The position numbers were made by a program, and so were the translations under genes. The notes beneath the pieces were generated by a model. The model was not told the origin of the DNA, made no database searches, and saw only the letters and a program-made list of their open reading frames with translations. This document shows, piece after piece, positions 26,830 through 36,060 of a stretch of DNA of 54,481 nucleotides. The stretch comes from DAOPZC01 sp035353175 (GTDB taxonomy: Bacteria > Verrucomicrobiota > Kiritimatiellia > RFP12 > UBA1067): positions 1 through 54,481 of the forward strand of contig DAOPZC010000031.1 in NCBI GenBank assembly GCA_035353175.1. Direction: 5' to 3'. Numbering within the stretch: the stretch's first letter is position 1; each line of letters opens with the position of its first letter.

Positions 26830-29169
26830 TCACTCCGCCGACTCGATCATGTCCGCCATCGCGTCGCGCCAGCGCAGGACCGCCACAGGGTCGTCCGTGT
26901 AGTCGGTCATGCTCGCCATCACGTCCTGCGGTACGGCGAGGAGCTCGCGCGCCTGCTTCGCCCAGTCGCCGGCCGGATGTCGGCTCGCCGCGAGTTTCCG
27001 TTCGAGTTCCAGCGCATAGGCGTAGTCCTCCAGGCCGTCGCGGAAGTTCTCCAGCCGTTGCGTCGCGAGCGGCATGCCGCCCGGTCCCATGCACGTCCAG
27101 GAGCCGTCGCCGTGATAGCTCGTCCAGCTGCGCGGATTCCAGTCTGTGAACGGCCCGCCCGAGAGCGGACGGCGCATGTTCCAGATCGAAATCTCGTAGT
27201 AGAGGAAGCCGTCCGGACGCATTCGTGCGGTCTGCGCGCCCATCAGCAAGCGGCCTTCGATCGCCGCGTTCTCGACGAACATGTTCGCGTAGGGCGATTG
27301 CGGGCCGCAGCAGATGTACCACCACACTTGACGGCCCTCTTTCCGCGCTGCCGCTGCCTTCTCGCAGTCGTAGCGGGGCGTGAGCGGCGTGAACCAGTCC
27401 ATGCAGCCGAGTTCCGTGCCCACGCCGAATTCGTGGTCGTATGCCGTCGTGAAGATCGGTACGCCGGGGAACTCCCGCTTCAGCGTCTCGACGGCCTTGC
27501 GAATGTTCGGGAAGTACTCCTTCGCGATCTCGTCGCAACCGTACAGGTAAGCGTGGTCGAGAATCCCCAGCGAGCGGGCCTTCTCGTAGTTGGCCTTCAG
27601 GGCCGGCAGCGTCGCCTGCCGCCACCGCTCTTCGGCGTCGGGGCCGTTTCCGAAGTAGCTCCAATAGCCGAGATTGAACGGCCCGAGACGGCCCTGCTCC
27701 TTCAGCCGCGCGAGCACGTCCCACTGCTGGCGGTCACTGCCGTAGAGCGAGTCCATCGTGATGTAGTAGTCGGCCAGGAAGTCGCCCCACGCCAGCCGGT
27801 TGGGCTTCCACGCGTTGACTGGGAAGTCGGCCATCTTCCGCAGCTCCGCCGTCTCCTCCGCCCAGGCCGCGTCCTGCGAGACGTTCACCTCGGGCCAGAA
27901 CGTGATCGCCAACGGCAGCGGGGACTTCTGCGGCACCGCGAAGGCGTTTACCCGCACGCGGAACGGCAGTCTCACCGGCGGCGCGTTCGTCGCCGACACC
28001 GTCAGTGTCCCCTCGTAGAGGCCCGCGCGTTGCCCTTCCGGACACGTTACCCGCACCCAGAAGCTCTGCGCGTCGCGGTCGCGCACGTCTGCGGAGCCCA
28101 TGTGGTCAAGAATCGGATCCGGCCACCATCCCTGCTCCGGCTTTTTCAGTTTACGGCAGTACCCGGCCGGCGCATTCGTGGGCGCCATATACCCCACGGG
28201 GTACGGCGGCGGGTTCGTGATGTTCACGTAGCCTGTCACCGCGCACTTCACGTTCGAGGCCGCGAAACGGCTGCCGTCCTGCGCCACGAGGTCGGAGGAC
28301 GTTACCGTCACGGCCAGCAGATCCGCGTCGCCGGGAGCCACGATCACCTGCACGCCCTCCTTCTCATGCCGGGCCAAGCGTATGACCACCGCCTGTGCGG
28401 GCGCCGCCTCGAACGCCGCGCGCGGGCGCACCTTCGCCATCGTCGAGGCCGTCCCCACCAGCATCTTTGACGTGTCCTGCCCCGTCCGTGCGCACGCCTC
28501 GCGGAAGCGCCAGTAGCTCTCCAGATGCACCCGCCCGTCGCGCGCCTCGGCGCATTCAAGCTCCGCCGCCGCCACGCGGGCGGACATCAGCGGCAGCAGG
28601 TCGCGGCCGACGCCGATGCCCGACGGTGCCGGCGGCTTCTCGCCTTTCGCCAGCAGCGTCACGCGGTCCAGGTACACGTTGAAGTTCTGCGCCCTGTCCG
28701 TGAAGAAATGGACCCGCGCCACATGCTCCGCGTGGGCCGTCTCCGGCCAGTTGCGGAGGGGCACGATCCACTGCAGATACCCGTGCGACGGCAGACGCGT
28801 CGTCGCGTGGAGCCCGTTCTGGATGCGGCCCTCCTTCTCCGCGATGAACGTCGAGAACGGGTCGCCGCCGTCGCCCAGGTTGACGAGGTCGACCACCATG
28901 CGGTCGTACTTCGACCAGTCCGAGACCGGCGCGGTCAGCGTGAAGCTCGGCCATTCGTTCAGCCCCTTCCGCCACGGCGCACACGTCCAGTGCAGCGCGT
29001 TCGAGCCGCTGGTCGCGTAAGCGCTTTCAACCGCGAACGAACGGCTTCCGTCCGCACCTTGCGGCGCGGCCTTGATCTCAGTCGAAGTCTCGAAGTCGAA
29101 CAGCGTCACCGCCCCCTGCGCGACCGCGCCCGCGAGCGTTGCCGCCACCGTCAGTTTGATCTTTCTCAC
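26830..29169 (-). CDS. GH123-like / DUF4091 secreted hydrolase
   Basis: A protein of 779 residues; GTG 29169 is chosen because AAGGA lies upstream and KIKLTVAATLAGAVAQGA is a signal peptide. An N-terminal sandwich (residues 25-180) precedes a second beta domain with RAGLYEGTLTVSA and a TIM barrel near 390-700. The barrel carries YLYGCDEIAKEYFP with D546-E547, the Asp-Glu pair expected of GH123 substrate-assisted N-acetyl-galactosaminidases. The end matches DUF4091 (QRLENFRDGLEDYAYALELE). Activity on N-acetylhexosamines is inferred. It is the last of four hydrolase genes transcribed from near 34990. Confidence 0.8.
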   Translation of the reverse strand: MRKIKLTVAATLAGAVAQGAVTLFDFETSTEIKAAPQGADGSRSFAVESAYATSGSNALHWTCAPWRKGLNEWPSFTLTAPVSDWSKYDRMVVDLVNLGDGGDPFSTFIAEKEGRIQNGLHATTRLPSHGYLQWIVPLRNWPETAHAEHVARVHFFTDRAQNFNVYLDRVTLLAKGEKPPAPSGIGVGRDLLPLMSARVAAAELECAEARDGRVHLESYWRFREACARTGQDTSKMLVGTASTMAKVRPRAAFEAAPAQAVVIRLARHEKEGVQVIVAPGDADLLAVTVTSSDLVAQDGSRFAASNVKCAVTGYVNITNPPPYPVGYMAPTNAPAGYCRKLKKPEQGWWPDPILDHMGSADVRDRDAQSFWVRVTCPEGQRAGLYEGTLTVSATNAPPVRLPFRVRVNAFAVPQKSPLPLAITFWPEVNVSQDAAWAEETAELRKMADFPVNAWKPNRLAWGDFLADYYITMDSLYGSDRQQWDVLARLKEQGRLGPFNLGYWSYFGNGPDAEERWRQATLPALKANYEKARSLGILDHAYLYGCDEIAKEYFPNIRKAVETLKREFPGVPIFTTAYDHEFGVGTELGCMDWFTPLTPRYDCEKAAAARKEGRQVWWYICCGPQSPYANMFVENAAIEGRLLMGAQTARMRPDGFLYYEISIWNMRRPLSGGPFTDWNPRSWTSYHGDGSWTCMGPGGMPLATQRLENFRDGLEDYAYALELERKLAASRHPAGDWAKQARELLAVPQDVMASMTDYTDDPVAVLRWRDAMADMIESAE

Positions 29170-29261
29170 GCAATCGGTCCTTCCCTGAAAAACACATCCG
29201 TACCTGAGGCCATACATTCATTTCCCGCCGCTGCTTGCAACGCGAGGCGGGCATTGTCTGA

Positions 29262-31841
29262 TCAGCGCACGATCTCGTAGAGATACGAGGCGCACGCGGG
29301 GTCGGCCGAGACGTCGGCCACGAAGGTGAGCCGGCCGTCGGCGTACGACGACGGGACCTCTCGACCGCGGCGGCCTCCGGCCGTCAGCGACCATACCTGC
29401 CAGGTCCCCGGCGCGAGTCGGATCGTGACGGCGGCGCGTCCGGCGCGCATGAGATGAGGCAGCGCGCCCCATGCCAGCAGGATGCGCCGCCCTTCGTCGG
29501 CATAGGTGGCCCCTGAGTTCTGGACGTCTGTCAGATGGGTCAGCAGGAGCCGACGCGAGGACGCGATCGGCGCGCTGTCGAGGGCGCTCGCCCAGATCGT
29601 CGCGGCGGTTCCGCCAAGCTCGGCTGCGAGCGGCCCCGCCTTCACGGCGCCGCCCTCGGCGAAACCGCCCGCCGTGCGCGGCGTGTCGAGCGTGAACGAG
29701 CCGGACGCGGAGTCGATCGCGACGCCACACGGGCCGGATTTCTCGACGATGGCCTTCATCTCAGCCTGCGGGCGGTTGAACGGCCACACGTCGAGAGTCT
29801 CGATGCCGGCAGGGGCCGCATCCGCCACAAGCGATCCGAGCTTGACGTGCCAAGCCGCCCAGTCCATCGCCCATGCACCGGCATAGCTGCCCTTGTGGCT
29901 GGCCGGGTCCGCCAGTTTCGCAGGCGGTAGCACGAACGCGCAGGTACGGTCTGCCACGGCGAGGTCACGCCGCAGAAAGAGGCAGATCGACGCGCGCTCC
30001 GCAGCGAGGCCGAGCGGATCGCCGGACATGTCGAAGGAGCCCAGCGATTTCGCGTGGTCGAGACCGTCGCTGCCGTGCGACCAGGCGAAGCGGATCAGGC
30101 CGCTCCAGTCCTGCCGCGCGCCGAGCGCCCCCGTGAGGATGCCGCCGACGCCGCGGAAGCGGCCCGGCGCGGCGAAGTTGTACTCCGTGATCGTGAACGG
30201 GCGGTCGAGGATACGCGTCACGGCGAGGCGTTGCGTGCCTCGGTCGGACCCGAGCAGCGGGTTGGTGTTCGGGCAGGACGTCGGCAGGCTCCATTCGCGG
30301 TCGAGGAAGCGCGGGTGGTCGACGTAAAAGTGGTCGTCGGCGTAGTCGAACTCCCGTGCGCGGACGAGCTGCTCCGACGCGTTGTCGTCCCAGAAGTAGT
30401 TGTTCATGTTCGTCGTGAGGGCCTTGCACTTCATCTCCTCGCGCAGGAACTTCGTCACGCGCCGCGCGAAGCGCGTCTCGACCTCGGCGAACGCCTTTGC
30501 GTCGTACTGGCTGACGATGCCGAGGCGCTTCAGGGGCCACCAGACGCCGTTGAGGTTGCCCTCGTTCACGAACGAGATCAGCGCCAGCGCGGGCTCGTCC
30601 GCGAGGCGGCGCCCCGTGTACGGGTTGACGTGGCCGAGGAACGCTCGCGCGTAGGCGAGGTAGTTCGAGAAGGCGTTCTCGTTGTAGAGGACGAGTCCCT
30701 TGAACTCGGCCATCTCCACGTCGCCCGGCCGGTCGAAGCCGATCGACTTCCAGGAGATCGGGCGGCGGGAGACGAACAGGTCGGTCGTCATGTAGATGCC
30801 GTTCTCCACGCAGGCAGCCATCAGCGCGTCGAAGCGGTCCATCGCCTTCGCGTTCAGTTCTGTGGAGCCGGCGGGCGAGCCCCGCACGAGGTCGGTCTCG
30901 TGGTGGTGGAAGCGTAGGACGTTGTAACCGATCCGGCGCAGGTTGCGGGCGAAGCGGCGGGCCGTCTCGGGGTCAGGGGCGTTGGCGTCGCCGCAGACGT
31001 TCACACCGTAGAACCGCTGGGGCACGCCGGGAAGTTTCTCGAACTCGAAGTGGCCGCCCTTCGCTACCAGCCAGCCGTGCTTCCCGGCGGGGGCGTCCGA
31101 GCCGACCATGCCGGAGAAGTCGAGGGCGGATCCCGGCTCGATCTCGTTCTCCGCCGCGAGCGGCACCCAGTCCTGCCCGGCCGCCAGGCGAACCGGTCCG
31201 ACCTCGCGGAACGCGAACGGGCGCTCACCTGAGAAACGCGCGGCGAGTTCGCCGCGGAAGCCGAGCTGGAGCTCGTAGACGACGAGCCCCCAGTCGCGAA
31301 TCTCGCGCACGAGCACCTCCGCGGGCTTGTGGAAGTCGACCTTGAGCCGCAGCGCGCCGGACGCGTCCCGCAGCGCGAACGACGTCACCCGGTCGCTGCG
31401 CAGCACGTCGCGGTCGGGACGCCCCGCGTCAAGCGCGACCGTCTTGCCGTCGACCGTCACGCTGCCTCCGGCGTAGAGCGTCTGCGGAAACGTGGTGCGC
31501 ACGGCCGCCCGTCCGGCGGACTTCGGCACGCCGTTTGTCGGCAGGCTCCAAACGGCTTCGACGGCGCCGTCGGCCGGCGTGAACGACGCCCGTCCGTCGA
31601 CGGATTCGCCGGTCCCCTTCGGGTCGAGGTTGACGTGGAAGCGGTGCGCGGACTTCGGCGCGGCGAAGTCCGGTTCCGTCGCCGGCCGACGGTTCCAGCC
31701 GTGCGCGAACACGCAGGGCTGGAAGTAGAGCGAGGCATCGGCAAACTCAAGCGAGCCGGCATAGCCGCCCAGAACCGACAACGTGTCGCCGACCGCCGAC
31801 AGCGTCAGTCCCGCCATCAGCCCAAACAGGGTCTTCATCAT
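29262..31841 (-). CDS. Secreted clan GH-A (GH5-like) glycoside hydrolase
   Basis: A protein of 859 residues with a short signal peptide (FGLMAGLTLSAVGDT). Residues 20-260 form beta domains; the barrel starts near RFYGVNVCGDANAPD and RIGYNVLRFHHHE. Candidate acid/base N426-E427 lies in ISFVNEGNLNG and candidate nucleophile E553 in FTITEYNFAAPGR, spaced as in GH5 and related clan-A families. The C-terminus (about 690-859) is another beta domain. The exact family is not certain: GH5-like is the nearest by motif. The gene sits 30 bases after the DUF5696 gene and 92 bases before the GH123-like gene, in the same operon. Confidence 0.75.
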   Translation of the reverse strand: MMKTLFGLMAGLTLSAVGDTLSVLGGYAGSLEFADASLYFQPCVFAHGWNRRPATEPDFAAPKSAHRFHVNLDPKGTGESVDGRASFTPADGAVEAVWSLPTNGVPKSAGRAAVRTTFPQTLYAGGSVTVDGKTVALDAGRPDRDVLRSDRVTSFALRDASGALRLKVDFHKPAEVLVREIRDWGLVVYELQLGFRGELAARFSGERPFAFREVGPVRLAAGQDWVPLAAENEIEPGSALDFSGMVGSDAPAGKHGWLVAKGGHFEFEKLPGVPQRFYGVNVCGDANAPDPETARRFARNLRRIGYNVLRFHHHETDLVRGSPAGSTELNAKAMDRFDALMAACVENGIYMTTDLFVSRRPISWKSIGFDRPGDVEMAEFKGLVLYNENAFSNYLAYARAFLGHVNPYTGRRLADEPALALISFVNEGNLNGVWWPLKRLGIVSQYDAKAFAEVETRFARRVTKFLREEMKCKALTTNMNNYFWDDNASEQLVRAREFDYADDHFYVDHPRFLDREWSLPTSCPNTNPLLGSDRGTQRLAVTRILDRPFTITEYNFAAPGRFRGVGGILTGALGARQDWSGLIRFAWSHGSDGLDHAKSLGSFDMSGDPLGLAAERASICLFLRRDLAVADRTCAFVLPPAKLADPASHKGSYAGAWAMDWAAWHVKLGSLVADAAPAGIETLDVWPFNRPQAEMKAIVEKSGPCGVAIDSASGSFTLDTPRTAGGFAEGGAVKAGPLAAELGGTAATIWASALDSAPIASSRRLLLTHLTDVQNSGATYADEGRRILLAWGALPHLMRAGRAAVTIRLAPGTWQVWSLTAGGRRGREVPSSYADGRLTFVADVSADPACASYLYEIVR

Positions 31842-31871
31842 CTTTTTATCTCCACTTGCGATTCACTTTTC

Positions 31872-33719
31872 TCATTCAGCCGCGTTCTTTGCTGAACGGT
31901 CAAAACGCCGCCAGTTCCCCGCAGGCACCTCCGCTCCCTCAAAGACGTAGGGGACAGAACCGTGATTGACCACCACGCGCGTTCCCTGGGAATAGGTCGT
32001 CAGCGAAACCGTCGGCGTCAGCAGGCGGTGATCGTCCATCAACGCGAACTGGAGGTCGGCGAGTTTCTCGAACTCGTCGTATCCTTTCTTGATGGCGGCG
32101 ACGCCGGCCCGGAGCTCCTCGTCCGTCGCACAGGTCAGATCTTCCTGGCCCATCCAGTTTGACTTTCCGGTGAGGAAGTTCGCGTACCACACGAAGAGCG
32201 GACGTCCGCCGAACTCGACAAACTTGAGCCGCTTGTGCGGGGCTTTGACGGGATAGTTGAGCGTGCCGGTGAAGGGATTCGACAGGATGATGCCGTGGTA
32301 GACCAGCTGGAAGAGCGGCACATGGCGGTCCACCAAAGGGGTCTTCGCGTAATCGTTCGGTTCAAGCGGGAAGAAATAGACGTACATGCAATAGTCGAGG
32401 TTGCCCGCAAAGCCGTCAAACGGGCCCTCGCTCTGCGTGCCGCCCACGGCATCGCGCGTCACTTCCATCTGCTTCACGTACCAGTCCAGGCTCTGGCGCG
32501 GATTACAGGGATGGCGGGGATCGTAGCAGATCCGCGGCTCGAGAATGGAATACACATCGTGGTAGTGGAGTCCGTGAAAGCCGAGATCCTTCATCATCTG
32601 CATGTTCTTGCGGGCGTACCGCTCATAGGCGCGCTGCGGGCAGGTCCGGAAAGGCCGCCCGCCGCCCCAGTCCATGTGGCTCGGCTGCAGCGAGCCGTCC
32701 TTCTCCTTGAGCAGATACTCCTCGTCGAAGTCGTCGGCAATCGTGTAGGCGCTATAGAAGCAGGTGTGACAGACAATCTGAAATCCCAGCGCGCTGGCGT
32801 CCGCAATCAGCGTGCGCATCTTCGCCTCGCCGCCCAGGGACGGCTCCACCGGAAAGAGCTGCGGATAGGCGCCGTCGTGTCCGCCCTTGTTCCAGCCCAC
32901 AAGGCACATTTCCGCATGGTTGACCCCCTGGCGCTTGAACTCGCGGAGGATGTCGCCGCAGCGCTCGAACGTGACGGCGGGATGGACGGGCGGCTCGTTG
33001 AAGCGGGTCTGGTACGGCACGGGCGACGGGACCGGCTTCCACGCCTGACGCACGCGCACCTCGATGTTGGTGGCGGCAAGCGCCAGCTCGGGCTGGGACT
33101 TCATCCGCTCAAGAATCGGCTTGCAGGCGCCGCGGGACAGCTGCCAGTCACGGTACACGCGCGCCATCTGCGGATACTCCGCCTCCGAGGGCAGAAACGT
33201 GTACGCGGTCTCGAAGTCCTCGTAGGGCGCGTCGCCGTTCAGATGGTAGGCCGTATACATCCGGTAGATGCCTTCCACGGCCTCCGCGTGTGTCGAGTAC
33301 CGCCACTGCATGGACTTCGCGACGGCGGCGAAGACGCAGGACGGCGTCTTCATCCCGTAGAACGGCATGTAGTTTTGGCTCTCACCCGCGGCCACTTTGC
33401 CGCTCTTTTCGCGGAACGTGCCCAGACGGCCGTCCGGCAGCAGGAAATAGCCGGCGTCGCCTTTCTTTGCCGCGGCGAAGTCTGGCCACAGCTCAACCCG
33501 CACGCATCCCTTGCCGATCTGGGTTGCCGGGATCTTCAGCGAAGCGGTGCTGCCGCTGACCGCCAGCTCGGCGGCGTTGGTGTCGGCATGGCCGTCCGTG
33601 AAGACACGGACAACCTTCACATGACAGTCATGAGGCACAACCCCGTCGGCCACAAGCACGGCGGGGATGCTGCCCAAAAAACAGGCGAATAATAACTGAC
33701 GCAGATGCATTCGACACAT
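31872..33719 (-). CDS. Secreted DUF5696-type TIM-barrel protein
   Basis: A protein of 615 residues from ATG 33719 with GGAG six to nine bases upstream; the longer frame lacks coding character and overlaps the gene before it. The signal peptide is LLFACFLGSIPAVLVADG. The centre (residues about 290-520) looks like an alpha/beta barrel: ILREFKRQGVNHAEMCLVGW, KMRTLIADASALGFQIVCH, KDLGFHGLHYHDVYS. This suits DUF5696, thought to be related to glycoside hydrolases such as GH101. Acidic residues at barrel strand ends are present, but no proven catalytic pair can be named. It lies between the GH20-like and GH-A genes of one operon. Family recall is moderate. Confidence 0.65.
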   Translation of the reverse strand: MCRMHLRQLLFACFLGSIPAVLVADGVVPHDCHVKVVRVFTDGHADTNAAELAVSGSTASLKIPATQIGKGCVRVELWPDFAAAKKGDAGYFLLPDGRLGTFREKSGKVAAGESQNYMPFYGMKTPSCVFAAVAKSMQWRYSTHAEAVEGIYRMYTAYHLNGDAPYEDFETAYTFLPSEAEYPQMARVYRDWQLSRGACKPILERMKSQPELALAATNIEVRVRQAWKPVPSPVPYQTRFNEPPVHPAVTFERCGDILREFKRQGVNHAEMCLVGWNKGGHDGAYPQLFPVEPSLGGEAKMRTLIADASALGFQIVCHTCFYSAYTIADDFDEEYLLKEKDGSLQPSHMDWGGGRPFRTCPQRAYERYARKNMQMMKDLGFHGLHYHDVYSILEPRICYDPRHPCNPRQSLDWYVKQMEVTRDAVGGTQSEGPFDGFAGNLDYCMYVYFFPLEPNDYAKTPLVDRHVPLFQLVYHGIILSNPFTGTLNYPVKAPHKRLKFVEFGGRPLFVWYANFLTGKSNWMGQEDLTCATDEELRAGVAAIKKGYDEFEKLADLQFALMDDHRLLTPTVSLTTYSQGTRVVVNHGSVPYVFEGAEVPAGNWRRFDRSAKNAAE

Positions 33720-33766
33720 GCTAATCTCCTTCTCGACGAGCGGCTCCTCTCGTGCGAAAACGGCGC

Positions 33767-34867
33767 TCACCCGCGGGGCTGGCGCAGGGCTTCGGCGAAG
33801 AGATCGATGCCGCGGAGGTTGAACGCGGTGTTCGCGTCGTCGTCCGTGGAGGCCCACGGCGCCATCAGGAATCCCAGCAGGCGTTCGGGCGCCACGACCT
33901 GCCGTCCGAGTTTCACGAGCTTTCCGATCACATCCTCCGCACCGGCGTTGACCTGCTTGCGTTTCCAGCCGACCCAGTTCGTGCCGCACGGGATCTGGTC
34001 GTAACCGGCCTTTTCAAGGTCCCAGAAGTTGATCAGGCGCTTCTGGTCGGCCGTCTTGTTCGTGGCCGGATCGAAACCGCCGTAGCTCTCGTCGTAATAC
34101 CAGTTGGAAAGGACGACGCTCTTGGGACACCGCTGCATGAACTCGGGATGGCTCCACCCGTAATCGCTCCACGCCCACGGGCGGGCGCCGAGCTTCTCCA
34201 CCGTCCGCACGATGTGCTCGAAGTCGTGCATCCAGAACTCGCCGACTCGGACAGAGATGTAATACGAGCGGCCGCTTTCGGCCTGATGCTGGGCCGTCTC
34301 TTCGTCGCACCCGATGTGGATGAAGCGCGGGTGTCCGAAGATTTCGTGCGCGTCGCGCAGCACGTCCTCGCACACCTTGTAGTAGGCGGGCGTGGAGAGC
34401 ATGCGGCGGTAGTGCTTCAGCCACCCGTTGTGCGTGGTGGAGAAGTTCAGCTTCGGGATCGGCTCAAGGCCCATGCCCCGCAACCGGGCGAGCTCCGCGC
34501 GAAGTTTGTCCACGCTCCAGGAGCCGGCGATGGCAAGCTCGGGGTGGCTGGGGTAGACGACGCCCTCCCCGAGGTCGATCACGACCATGTTCATCTTTTT
34601 CTCGGCGGCATGGTCCGTGACCTTGCGCCACAGGTCGTCCTTGCAGCGGAGCGTCGTGTCCGGCAGCCCCTTCTCGAACTTGGACAGGTCGATGTCCGGC
34701 GGGAACCAGTCGCACCACATGTTGTGGCCGAGGTGCAACAGCACAGCCTTGATGGCCTCGGGGCCCGTGGCGGGCACAAAGGCCTGGCCGGCTCCCCGCG
34801 CGACGCCCCCCACGCCGACGGCCGCAGCCGAAAATGCCGCCGATTTCACGAATTCACGCCTGTTCAT
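33767..34867 (-). CDS. Tat-exported GH20-like barrel protein
   Basis: A protein of 366 residues. MNRREFVKSAAFSAAAVGVGG is a typical twin-arginine leader. The rest is a TIM barrel resembling GH20: MNMVVIDLGEGVVYPSHPEL, RGMGLEPIPKLNFS, and RFIHIGCDEE with D188-E189, the position of the Asp-Glu pair used in substrate-assisted cleavage of N-acetylhexosamines. At this length it lacks the N-terminal domain of standard hexosaminidases, so function should be treated as GH20-like only. It is the first gene of the minus-strand hydrolase operon, with a leader of about 120 bases full of hairpins. Confidence 0.75.
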   Translation of the reverse strand: MNRREFVKSAAFSAAAVGVGGVARGAGQAFVPATGPEAIKAVLLHLGHNMWCDWFPPDIDLSKFEKGLPDTTLRCKDDLWRKVTDHAAEKKMNMVVIDLGEGVVYPSHPELAIAGSWSVDKLRAELARLRGMGLEPIPKLNFSTTHNGWLKHYRRMLSTPAYYKVCEDVLRDAHEIFGHPRFIHIGCDEETAQHQAESGRSYYISVRVGEFWMHDFEHIVRTVEKLGARPWAWSDYGWSHPEFMQRCPKSVVLSNWYYDESYGGFDPATNKTADQKRLINFWDLEKAGYDQIPCGTNWVGWKRKQVNAGAEDVIGKLVKLGRQVVAPERLLGFLMAPWASTDDDANTAFNLRGIDLFAEALRQPRG

Positions 34868-34960
34868 TAGAACGACTCCTTCCCTTGGATTCTTACGGGG
34901 CCGTATCCGTCCGGCCCTCTGCTTATTCCCCGTGCAGGTGCCCCCGTGCCCGCACGTCCG

Positions 34961-34982
34961 GCTCGGCGCAACCTCGCCGAGC
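34961..34982. repeat. Perfect hairpin in the 5' leader of the hydrolase operon (REP-like)
   Basis: GCTCGGCG-CAACCT-CGCCGAGC lies at the very start of the predicted minus-strand transcript. Read on the minus strand it is almost the same as the hairpin at 20598-20620 (one indel and one substitution in the core). It could stabilise the mRNA or be a dispersed repeat. A smaller palindrome, TACGGGGCCGTA, lies at 34899-34910. Confidence 0.55.
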
Positions 34983-34995
34983 GGAAAACGGCGCC

Positions 34996-35024
34996 ATCCT
35001 ACGGCTTCTGACGCCCGCCGTCAA
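34996..35024 (-). promoter_or_regulatory. Sigma70-type promoter of the four-gene hydrolase operon
   Basis: On the minus strand: TTGACG (35024-35019), a 17-base spacer, TAGGAT (35001-34996). It is the only good promoter upstream of 34867 and lies within a 44-bp block shared with the PHP gene promoter. Confidence 0.65.
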
Positions 35025-35110
35025 CGCCGGGCCTCAAAAAATGTCCGCTTGACTCCGGTGCCGCGCCTTTCCCACAAGGTCCGGGGCCGTGGCGGTCCGA
35101 ACCTTGCGGC

Positions 35111-35140
35111 TTGACGGCGCTTTCCCGCAGGGGTTAAGAT
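35111..35140 (+). promoter_or_regulatory. Sigma70-type promoter of the TIGR01777 gene
   Basis: TTGACG (35111-35116), an 18-base spacer and TAAGAT (35135-35140). The predicted transcription start is about seven bases before the GTG at 35155, leaving nearly no leader. Confidence 0.6.
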
Positions 35141-35154
35141 CCTTTCACTTCTCC

Positions 35155-36048
35155 GTGAACATCTTCGTCACAGGCGCAACCGGCTTCCTCGGCCAGCCGC
35201 TGACCGCCGCGCTCCGCGCGGATGGCCACGAGCTAACCGTGCTCAGCCGCGACCCCGCGCGGGCCGCCGCCCTCTGCCCCGGCGCGCGCGTCTGGGCCTC
35301 GCTCGACGCCTGGCGGCCGGACGCCGCCTTCGACGCGGTCATCAACCTCGCGGGCGCACCGATCGCCGACCGCCGCTGGAGCGCAGCGCGCAAGCGCCTG
35401 CTGCGCGACAGCCGCGTGGCTCTCACGGAGCAGCTCGTCCGCCGCATGGCCACCGCCGCGCGACCGCCAATCGTCCTCCTGAGCGGCTCGGCCGTGGGCT
35501 ACTACGGCGACGCCGGCGACGCGGCGCTCGACGAGTCTGCGCCCGCGGGCGCAGACTTCGCCGCCCGACTCTGCGCCGACTGGGAGGCCGCCGCGCGGCA
35601 GGCGGAGGCCTGCGGGACACGCGTCTGCCTGCTCCGCACCGGCCTCGTGCTGCACCCTTCCGGCGGCGCGCTCGGCCGCCTGCTCGCGCCCTTCCGCCTC
35701 GGACTGGGAGGGCGGCTCGGGAACGGCCGCCAGTGGATGAGCTGGATCGGCCGCGCCGACTGGACCGCGCTCGTGCTGCACCTGCTGTCAGTCTCCTCGG
35801 CCCGCGGCGCGTTCAACCTGACCGCGCCCGAGCCGGCCACCAACGCCGCCTTCACCGCGGCGCTGGCGCAGGCGCTGCGGCGGCCCGCGGCTCTCCCCGT
35901 CCCCGCGGTCGCGTTGCGGCTGCTGCTCGGCGCGCGGGCGCAGATGCTGCTCGCCAGCCAGCGCGCCCGGCCGCGGAACGCCCAAGCGCTCGGCTTCCGC
36001 TTTCGGCATCCGGCCCTTGGCGACGCGTTGGCCGATATGCTGAACTAA
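35155..36048 (+). CDS. TIGR01777-family NAD(P)-dependent epimerase (YfcH/SDR39U1-like)
   Basis: A protein of 297 residues. GTG 35155 is preferred because the family begins exactly here (NIFVTGATGFLGQPL, with GxxGxxG at residues 7-13). Other family marks: NLAGAPIADRRWSAARKRLL, LLSGSAVGYYGDAG, VCLLRTGLVL, MSWIGRADW, and the C-terminal RPRNAQALGFRFRHP block. These are atypical short-chain dehydrogenases of unknown substrate; some affect cell division or haem metabolism. It has no signal peptide and is cytoplasmic, unlike almost all its neighbours. Codon use is extremely G+C-rich. No ribosome-binding site is visible. Confidence 0.9.
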   Translation: MNIFVTGATGFLGQPLTAALRADGHELTVLSRDPARAAALCPGARVWASLDAWRPDAAFDAVINLAGAPIADRRWSAARKRLLRDSRVALTEQLVRRMATAARPPIVLLSGSAVGYYGDAGDAALDESAPAGADFAARLCADWEAAARQAEACGTRVCLLRTGLVLHPSGGALGRLLAPFRLGLGGRLGNGRQWMSWIGRADWTALVLHLLSVSSARGAFNLTAPEPATNAAFTAALAQALRRPAALPVPAVALRLLLGARAQMLLASQRARPRNAQALGFRFRHPALGDALADMLN

Positions 36049-36060
36049 AAGCAGCCTTCA

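Noticed and set aside
25835..28470. Long frames opposite the M14 peptidase (629 codons, minus) and the GH123-like gene (723 codons, plus)
   Set aside because: Shadows of convergent, well-supported genes; no recognisable motifs.
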